Assembly: GCF_030272615.1 (NCBI RefSeq)
Contig: NC_081406.1
Location: 145,554,091-145,618,090, forward strand
DNA length: 64,000 nt
Direction: 5' to 3'
DNA from: Cryptomeria japonica
Lineage: Eukaryota; Streptophyta; Pinopsida; Cupressales; Cupressaceae
The translations under genes were made by a program, and so were the position numbers. Below are positions 57,566-64,000 of this stretch, in pieces. Numbering within the stretch: position 1 is the stretch's first letter; the number at the start of each line of letters is the position of its first letter. The notes under the pieces were generated by a model, which ran no database searches, was not told the DNA's origin, and saw only the letters and a list, made by a program, of their open reading frames with translations.

Positions 57566-59025
57566 TGCTAATGCTCTGCAAAATGGACAATGGTTAGACT
57601 AAAACCCGTGGTCGTATAACACACCAAAAACATAAGAAACAAAGACAAACGTTAGTGTTAATCAACCAAAAACTAGTCTAAGCAGGCATATCAAAAGAGA
57701 CACTAAAAACATGACAAAATATTTATCTATGGAAGCAAATACAACAAGGCATCTCCAAATGCCTTCTACCATGCTCTTAGCTCCTTCTCCCTTTTTCCTC
57801 TCCTCTCCAAGTTTCCAAATGAGTGTAGCTCTCAGTAGCTTTTTGCACTATTTTTGGATGTCTTATGGAGATTCAAGATTATGAAAAAAAAAGCTCATGA
57901 AATGCAAACATGAACAAACTAGAAATGAGATTATTATCTGATCTAGTGTTGATTTTAGTCCAAAAGAGTAAATGTAAATACTTATGCTATCTAAAATTCA
58001 CTGTAGGTTAAATGCATACAAGTTTTCAGGATTTGGATTATGAAGAAATGGGCTCTATTTATAGAAAAAATGGAGCAATGGATGGTTGAGATTGAGTAAT
58101 CTCAACAAGGGTAAGGATTGAATGATATTAAATCCATGTGAGGGCTTTCAACCCAATTCCAGGATGACAAGTGTCAACATGAGTTGGGTTGAGAGGAGAG
58201 GGAATAAGCATTAAATGCTTGACATGACTTGAGAGTTAACTTGGGAGTTAAGGTCAAAATTGGGTTGAGTGAATAAATTCATTATCCAAAGAATAATGCT
58301 TTTATCCAATGGATAAACTCTTGTGTAAAGGTTAAAGGGATAACCATGGTCAAAGCAATAAATGCTTGAGGAGACATACAGGTTACATGAGGGTTGAGTT
58401 TAGGGGTTAAAGTCTTTAGCCATGGGTGCAAGTGAATTTAACCATTAATGGTCATGTAAGAGCCATAAGTGGTTTGCAAGACTTTAGAGGTTAAATTGTT
58501 GAACAAGCAAAGCATTAAATGCTTTTCAAAGACTTTGGAGTCTTTGAGAAGTGACTTCAATTTGCTTAGGAATGTGACAATAATTAGGGGATGGATTAGG
58601 TTAATTAGGAAGGGGTTAGAAGAATCTAGAAGGGGGTTAGGATTGCAAGTGGGTTTGGTGGGTGAGAGAAAATAAGATTTTTATTAAAATAAAATTCATT
58701 TATTTCAACTGGAAGTTGCAACTTGCATTTTTAGGAGAATGCAAGTGGAAGGGTTTTTAATTATTTAAATAAATATTTTATTTAATTTATTTAAAAGAGG
58801 AAAGGGGGTTTAAATGAAATAAATAGAATTTATTCATTTAATTGATTGTGAATTTTGGTTTAATGAATTAATTAAAATAAATTAAATAATTTATTTAATT
58901 AATAGAAGAATGTTTGAAGATGAATTAATTAAATATTAATTTAATTAACTGATGGCTAGTGGATTTTTAATCAAATAAATAGCAAATATTCATTTAACTA
59001 AAATCGACAGATTTATGTGACTACA
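57566..59025 (-). repeat. Element F 3' LTR (left), start approximate
   Basis: About 1.46 kb. The interior 58745-59000 is made of AT dyads (taaataatttatttaattaa and similar), as in the E LTR, though the rest of the LTR differs in sequence. It ends CTACA, followed by the PPT. Confidence 0.65.
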
Positions 59026-59041
59026 TTTGCCCCTCTTTGGG

Positions 59042-59440
59042 ACGGTGCAGTTTATCGCGTCGTTTGAAAGAAAGAAAAATAGGTGTGAAGAATTATGCCC
59101 CATAAATGTTAATTTAATGGGTGGTATGCCCCCTCAAGAGATGGGCCGAAAATTTCAAAAAATCGGGCGATCTCTGGAAAAAGAATGAAAATTGGCAGGG
59201 TGGTAGAAGAGAAGAATTTAACAATACTGGTAAAAAAATAGAAGAAATCGGAGACAACATGAAGAAATGGGAGGCTCAGGAAGTTCCCGGAGACCACGGT
59301 GGTGAGCGAGATAAAATTAGGGTTACGATGAAGGGTATATATGGGGAGGAAGTGGTGAAAAAGGAGTCATTTGCATTTGCGTTCATAGTGAAATTTGAGC
59401 TCTGGGAGTGACTTTTTAGAAGAGCAAGGAGCAGTCAGGA
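59042..59440 (+). promoter_or_regulatory. Putative promoter region of the antisense PMD gene in F
   Basis: Shares with element E the ggtatgccccctcaagagat block (about 59122) and a TATA-like TATATAT (59336-59342) 105 bp before the ATG. A plus-strand ORF of 96 codons (59121-59411) lies here; it has no counterpart in E and is probably chance. Confidence 0.45.
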
Positions 59441-59515
59441 TGCCGGTTCCCATAGCAGAGCATCAATTAGAGCGAGTCCGATGATTCGAGCGGCTAGACG
59501 ACTACGGACCAATGG

Positions 59516-60157
59516 TATGTGAATTTGAATTTTTGAATTTCATGCGTTTTTGATAGGTTTTTTGCTTAGTCCAAGTTGAGTCAACACAATAACGCTAAAA
59601 TAGTGTTTTGGCGCTATTGTCAACTAAATTAATGCTATTATTCTACTATAGTGCTATTACATAGTGGTTTTAGCGCTTGTGTCTAGTCTAGCGCTATTGC
59701 ATAGTTGAATTAGCACTTTTGTTTGTTTAGCGCTATTGAGTAGTTGATTGAGCACTTTTGTGGTGAGGTAGCGCTATTGTATAGTAAATATAGTGCTGTT
59801 GTTGGTTTAACGCTATTGCATAGTTGATTTAGCGTGGTTGTAAGCATATTAGCATTGTTGTGTTTAGAATAACACTTTTGGTTGGAAAAATAGATGCTCC
59901 AGTGTGCTTGAATAAGAATCTCTTGATGCCAATGATGGATGGATGGAGAGGTGAGGTGAGAGTTGTTTTGAACCATAGAAGCCCTGATGAGACTTAGGTC
60001 ATTAGGATAAATACCTATTATAGTCTAGGTGTGCCATGATTGCATACTTGTTGAGACCCGAAGATACTTGATCAAAGTATCTGTTGATAGTCTAGGTTTA
60101 AACTTAAGAAAGTTTGAAACAAAACAACTGATGATGATGGCTGATGCACGTGTGTAG
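59516..60157 (+). other. Intron of the antisense PMD gene in F
   Basis: GT donor and TAG acceptor at the position equivalent to the E intron, both phase 0 and both followed by GAG. Confidence 0.65.
59585..59880 (+). repeat. Intronic tandem repeats, about 40-bp unit, six or more copies
   Basis: The core gcgctattg (with variants) starts at 59611, 59651, 59691, 59730, 59771 and 59810, a period of 39-41 bp, with tagttgatttagcacttttg words between. It is not similar to the element E intron repeat. Confidence 0.87.
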
Positions 60158-62107
60158 GAGGATCTTCACATCTTATAGATGCGCGAGAGGCATCCTGCCA
60201 CACAGGTGCTGCGCGATCGATTGATAGAGGCCGAGGTGGATTGCATTGTAGTGACATGCCTGTATGATGTTATGTATATGCCTGTGATTTAGACAAATCA
60301 CGAGTTGATCACAGCATTGGCGGAGCGATGGCATAGTGAGACATGCACGTTTCACTTGGCATAGGGGGAGATGACAGTGACCCTGAAGGACATATGGCGC
60401 ATCCTGCACATTCCCATTCAAGGAGAGCTGGTGACATATGACCGAGCATGGGGGACATTAGCAGTGTAGAGATTCTTTGAGGAGGATGTCTACATTGATG
60501 ATGGATCGATAGCCTGAGAGGATATAGCAACCTTGTATGAGCCATTACCATTAGTGCTATCAGGGATTGTTGGGGGACTGCTATGTCCAGATCAATGATC
60601 ACATGGACTTGCTGTTGGTTTGGGTCAAGTGATCGAGCAGATGATGACAGAGGGGACCCGATTTGCATAGGGACCGTGCGTGCTATCACACTTATATCGA
60701 GATCTACATGAGGTAACATACCGAGGGGTGGGCTCATTGGGAGTGGGGATCACGCTGCTACATATTTGGGCATGGGGGCACTTACTTGTTACCCGACTAG
60801 TTAGTCTGAGATTCTGAGCAGTGGATTAGCCATATGTATACATGTATGGAGGTATGATGAGTCAGCCCCACTTGGGGAAGTTAGAGTGGTGGCGACAGGC
60901 ACTGGATGATTTGGATACAGTGATCTACAAGCCGTACATTGAGTGTGAGTCATGGGAGGATGATGCAGAGGTGTTGCCATATGTGTTTATGACATGATAC
61001 CTCATTGGTAGGACAACCTACAATTTGGAGAGATAGCTTCTTGGCAGAGTATTGAGACAGTTTGGGCGGCGACAGGGATCGCCTAGTGGATCGGGAGAGT
61101 ATGTATGGGTGGTCTGAGAGAGGTACTTATGCGGACCAGTGTTACCTTATGATCAGGAATTGGTAGAGTTCCGCACACTATAGGAGAGACCGTGGCATAT
61201 GAGGCCGAGGGTAGTAGATGCACGGGTGTTAGAGGAGTACACACAGTACATTGTGGCGCATCCGATTCCACGGATATCAAATCCGGTAGAGCCAATTATA
61301 GATTTTGAGGAGGATAGGGGTCAAAGATAGAGGAGGAGGGGAGGTCACGGAGTAGTAGGTGGACGAGGGAGAGGGGATGGTGGTGGTGGGGATGGAGGAG
61401 GTGGTGATGGAGGAGGAGGAGGAGAGGGTGGGGGTTTTGGAGGAGGTGGAGGTGGGGGTGGTGGATGGTTACAACAGAGAGGGAGAGGTGGGCAGCCATT
61501 GCGGCTATCTCAAGGACCTTTGATGTAAGGAGGCATGAGACTAGGTGGTAGGGATGTAGGTGAGGGACATGCACCCATGGATATAGGGGAGGGAGCCACT
61601 TGAGAGGAACCTATGGATATGGGGGAAGGAGCTACAGGTGGAGATCTGTGGGACCATATGATATTAGTTTTGGAGACTCGATTAGAGGATATGGAGGCAG
61701 AGGTGGCCGCTAGAGATGTGCAGCTATTTGCACGCGAGTCAGAGCTGACTGTAGTGCTGCGGGAGAGAGATCAAGCCATGGACAAAGTGATCCATTTACT
61801 AGAGAGAGTGCGGGCCTTGGAGGGAGTACAGGGACATGGGCCTTCTATGGATGCATTGGCGAGGGAGGTACGAAGAGCAGGTGCAAAGGTGGATTACTAG
61901 CAGGGCTTGTATGAGTAGGAGGTGCCATCTAGTCGACGGGCACTGAGTTATTCATAGATGCGTCGAGAGAGATCAGAGCGGTCTTAGAGGATGCAGAGCA
62001 GTGGGGGTGTGATGGGTCCTCCACAGAGAGATAGATCAAGTGGTGCGGGGGCTAGTGGGGGAGCAGGTGGTGATGGTGGTCCAACATCTAGTCAGAGTGG
62101 TGTTTGA

Positions 62108-63330
62108 GAGAGCATTTTGTATGCATTTACATTGTCATTTTGGACTGTGTCTTGGTAGCCGATATTTTGGACTTCATTGTACTCTGATACATGTATATTT
62201 TTGGTGATATGATATGATATATGAGGAGATCCCATATTTTTGTGTTGATATGCATTTTGATGATATGGATTTTATGCAGGATGATGATCTTATGATTTAT
62301 GCTTAGATGTATACTTGTACTTGCTATATGTATGCATTGATTAGATGATTTCTATATGCATGTTGTATGATGATTTATTCCTACATGATGTCCATATCCA
62401 TGTTTTATGAATGTAATGCTAATATATAGATGCAGGTTTATATGTGTGTGCATGATGTGTTGGTGAAATGCTTTATGTATGTAATGTCATGATGATGATG
62501 TATGCATAATGAAATGATGCTTATGATTATATAGACAGTATCGTGTACTTTATGTTGATGTGATGATGAGATAATGATATGCAATGATGTTTATATTTGA
62601 AAATGTAATGCTTGATTTATGTAAATGCATCTAGATGAATGCAATATGGATAATTTCTAAATGAATGCATATGTGCAATGTATGAACTAATGTTGAGATA
62701 AATGGTTTTGTTATGATTCTAAATGTTGATGAAATATAGCTAAGTGAAAATGGTAATGTAATGATAATGCAACTCATGGGTAACAAATAACTGCACCTTA
62801 ATGCAATTAAAAGGATAATGAATGCTTTGTAATGACTCCTAAATGAAATGAAATAAATGAATATAAGAATATACTAAATGGATAAATGAATGTACTTAAC
62901 TAATGGATAGATAAATAAATGTATGCAACTATGGAAATCTAAATAAATGCATGGTACACAATTGTTTTTAAATGATGATAAATGATGATCGGTAACTGAC
63001 ACTAAATGAATGCATAGTAATGGTTAATAATGATAGTAAATGCAAATAAGGACAATTTTATCATCTAAATGTCATGATTTATGCAATGATGAAATGATAT
63101 AATGAGACTAATGTAGGTGAAAGAGAAAGAACTATATATATTTAAATGCAACTAAATGATATTAAATGCATGCTAGTGAAGATTTTTAAGAATTTAATAA
63201 AATCTATATGTGAGTAAATGATAATGAGCTCGACTTATGCAAATGCAACTAAACATAATGATGATGTTATTTATGATAATGAATGCAAGGTTGTTGAAAC
63301 TTTTGTATGATGCACTGATGATGTATTAGA
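62108..63330. other. ATG-rich low-complexity spacer of element F
   Basis: More than 1 kb built of degenerate words such as aaatgaatg, gatgatga and aaatgcaac, with no open frame. A shorter version lies at the same place in element E (20460-20870). Confidence 0.6.
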
Positions 63331-64000
63331 GAACTCCATTGTGATTATATCCAAGACCAACTCAATTTCACATAACCGCTCATATTAACTTGTTCACACT
63401 TGCATACAAAACCATGCATATGAATAATGACCGAGTAAACGGATGGGTGATATGCAATGGAATGCATTATAAATAGATGAGATGGAATGATAATCCATAG
63501 TGCTTTATTTTCATCATTGAGCATAGTAATATCAAACTTGGATGAGGCAGTAGGAACCAAGGATGGAGCATTGTACCTGCACACAAACAACATAAATAAA
63601 GAATAAAGAATAAAGAATATGGACCCTCCATAATGGTTCATGCTCATATGGTCAAGGTATACACTATAGTTAGCAAGTCATAGTGATCCATGATTGTATT
63701 TTGCATATGATCATGTAGCTTAGTGAGCTTCCCACATAGACACCATTAGTACATGCCCCAGAATCTCATCGGAATAATTCGCAGAAGATATAGAAACAAT
63801 GCTTAGGAACCATCCTGACCACTCTAATCACTTGTGGATATCCCGGAGTAGCATAGGAACTTGATATAAATGAATAAATAACCTACAAACCAACCAAGTA
63901 CTTGATAGCTTTAAACAAAATTTTCTTGTCAAAGAAAATGTTATCTTGTCTTTGTTTTGGTAAGGAAGGATGCATCCTTTGTTTAAGATAGTTGGTGTGT
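63331..64000. other. Right edge of element F, unassigned
   Basis: A short aataaag repeat lies near 63590-63618. The words catcattgagcatagtaat (about 63512) and catcattgagctttattatg (E, about 20967) correspond, so this is still the spacer before integrase. No coding sequence is supported. Confidence 0.45.

Larger units (their letters stand above)
59441..62107 (+). pseudogene. Antisense PMD gene of element F, two exons, heavily decayed
   Basis: Exon 1 (59441-59515, 25 codons) starts MPVPIAEHQLERVR and ends at donor ATG|GTATGTG. The 642-bp intron ends GTGTGTAG. Exon 2 (60158-62107, 650 codons) starts EDL and stays in one frame to the final stop. PMD landmarks match E: LITALAERWHSETCTFHL, GEMTVTLKDIWRIL, CVLSHLYRDLHEVTYRG, VGITLLHIWAWGHLLVTR, WEDDAEVLPY, YLIGRTTY. 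A Gly-rich run (61350-61470), a coiled coil (61660-61870: LEDMEAEVAARDVQLFARES) and the tail SSGGVMGPPQRDRS follow. About twenty in-frame stops, nearly all TAG or TGA, interrupt it without any frameshift. Function unknown. Confidence 0.78.
57566..64000 (-). mobile_element. Element F: Tat-like retrotransposon, 3' portion, runs off the right edge
   Basis: The left LTR (about 57566-59025) ends GTGACTACA. It is followed by the same purine tract as element E (minus strand CAAAGAGGGGCAAA, 59026-59041) and by a matching antisense PMD gene. Gag-pol would lie on the minus strand beyond 64000. The LTR start is placed at TGCTAATGCTCTGC by analogy; the second LTR and the target duplication are outside the window. 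Confidence 0.75.

Noticed and set aside
59121-59411. Plus-strand 96-codon frame in the F promoter region
   Set aside because: It has no counterpart in element E and overlaps the conserved non-coding block, so it is probably chance.
60309-60737. Minus-strand 142-codon frame in element F
   Set aside because: Shadow of the PMD pseudogene on the plus strand; its content changes with the PMD codons and has no counterpart domain.
61296-61574. Minus-strand His/Leu/Pro-rich 92-codon frame
   Set aside because: Complement of the Gly-rich GGA/GGT run in the F gene.

Overview
This is a gene-poor, AT-rich stretch of a large plant nuclear genome, filled almost end to end with nested LTR retrotransposons and their remains. 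The host is most likely a seed plant with a very large genome, possibly a conifer or other gymnosperm; that is an inference from the density of nested repeats and the plant-type Ty1/copia, Ty3/gypsy-Tat and plant mobile domain (PMD) sequences. I found no convincing host housekeeping gene, rRNA, tRNA or CRISPR array. The letters A-J below are my own labels.

Layout from left to right. (1) 349-906: diverged tandem repeats of about 246 bp, cut by element A. (2) Element A, 907-8965, minus strand: 1189-bp LTRs, a tRNA-iMet-type PBS, a coiled-coil Gag with several CCHC zinc knuckles, and a long unrecognised ORF2. It has no protease, integrase or reverse transcriptase. (3) Element G, 9247-15257, minus strand: a nearly intact Ty1/copia element whose single 1342-codon gag-pol frame is broken by only four stop codons, with a strikingly GC-rich leader. 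(4) An unrecognised coding sequence H (15555-16725 and 32924-33875, plus strand), split by element E. (5) Element E, 16731-32918, minus strand: a Ty3/gypsy element of the Tat type (gag, PR, RT, RNase H, extra archaeal-type RNase H, IN). It carries, on the opposite strand in its 3' region, an intron-containing PMD gene. (6) 33876-40372: decayed LTR and coding remains (D) and a short internally deleted copia relative of G (element I, 37126-38774). (7) Element C, 40441-56869, plus strand: a Ty3-like gag-protease element without RT, interrupted by a DNA-transposon-like insertion (42880-43866) and by element B (45295-53227), a second copy of the A family. (8) Element F, 57566 to beyond the right edge, minus strand: another Tat-like element with a decayed copy of the same antisense spliced PMD gene.

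Target-site duplications (5 bp) are exact for G (gttga), E (atatg), C (attgg) and B (acttc). A has one mismatch (tattc/cattc). These fix the nesting order: LTR remnant J is older than C, C is older than B, J is also older than F, and H is older than G and E.

The most interesting system is the antisense PMD gene shared by E and F. In both, a TATA-like box lies about 100 bp upstream of a short first exon, a GT-AG intron of about 0.6 kb interrupts the gene in phase 0 at the same place, and the protein runs PMD, low-complexity linker, then coiled coil. Each intron also holds about six short tandem repeats of similar period but unrelated sequence. The second is the A/B family, where a multi-knuckle Gag-like protein and a novel ORF2 replace the usual pol gene.
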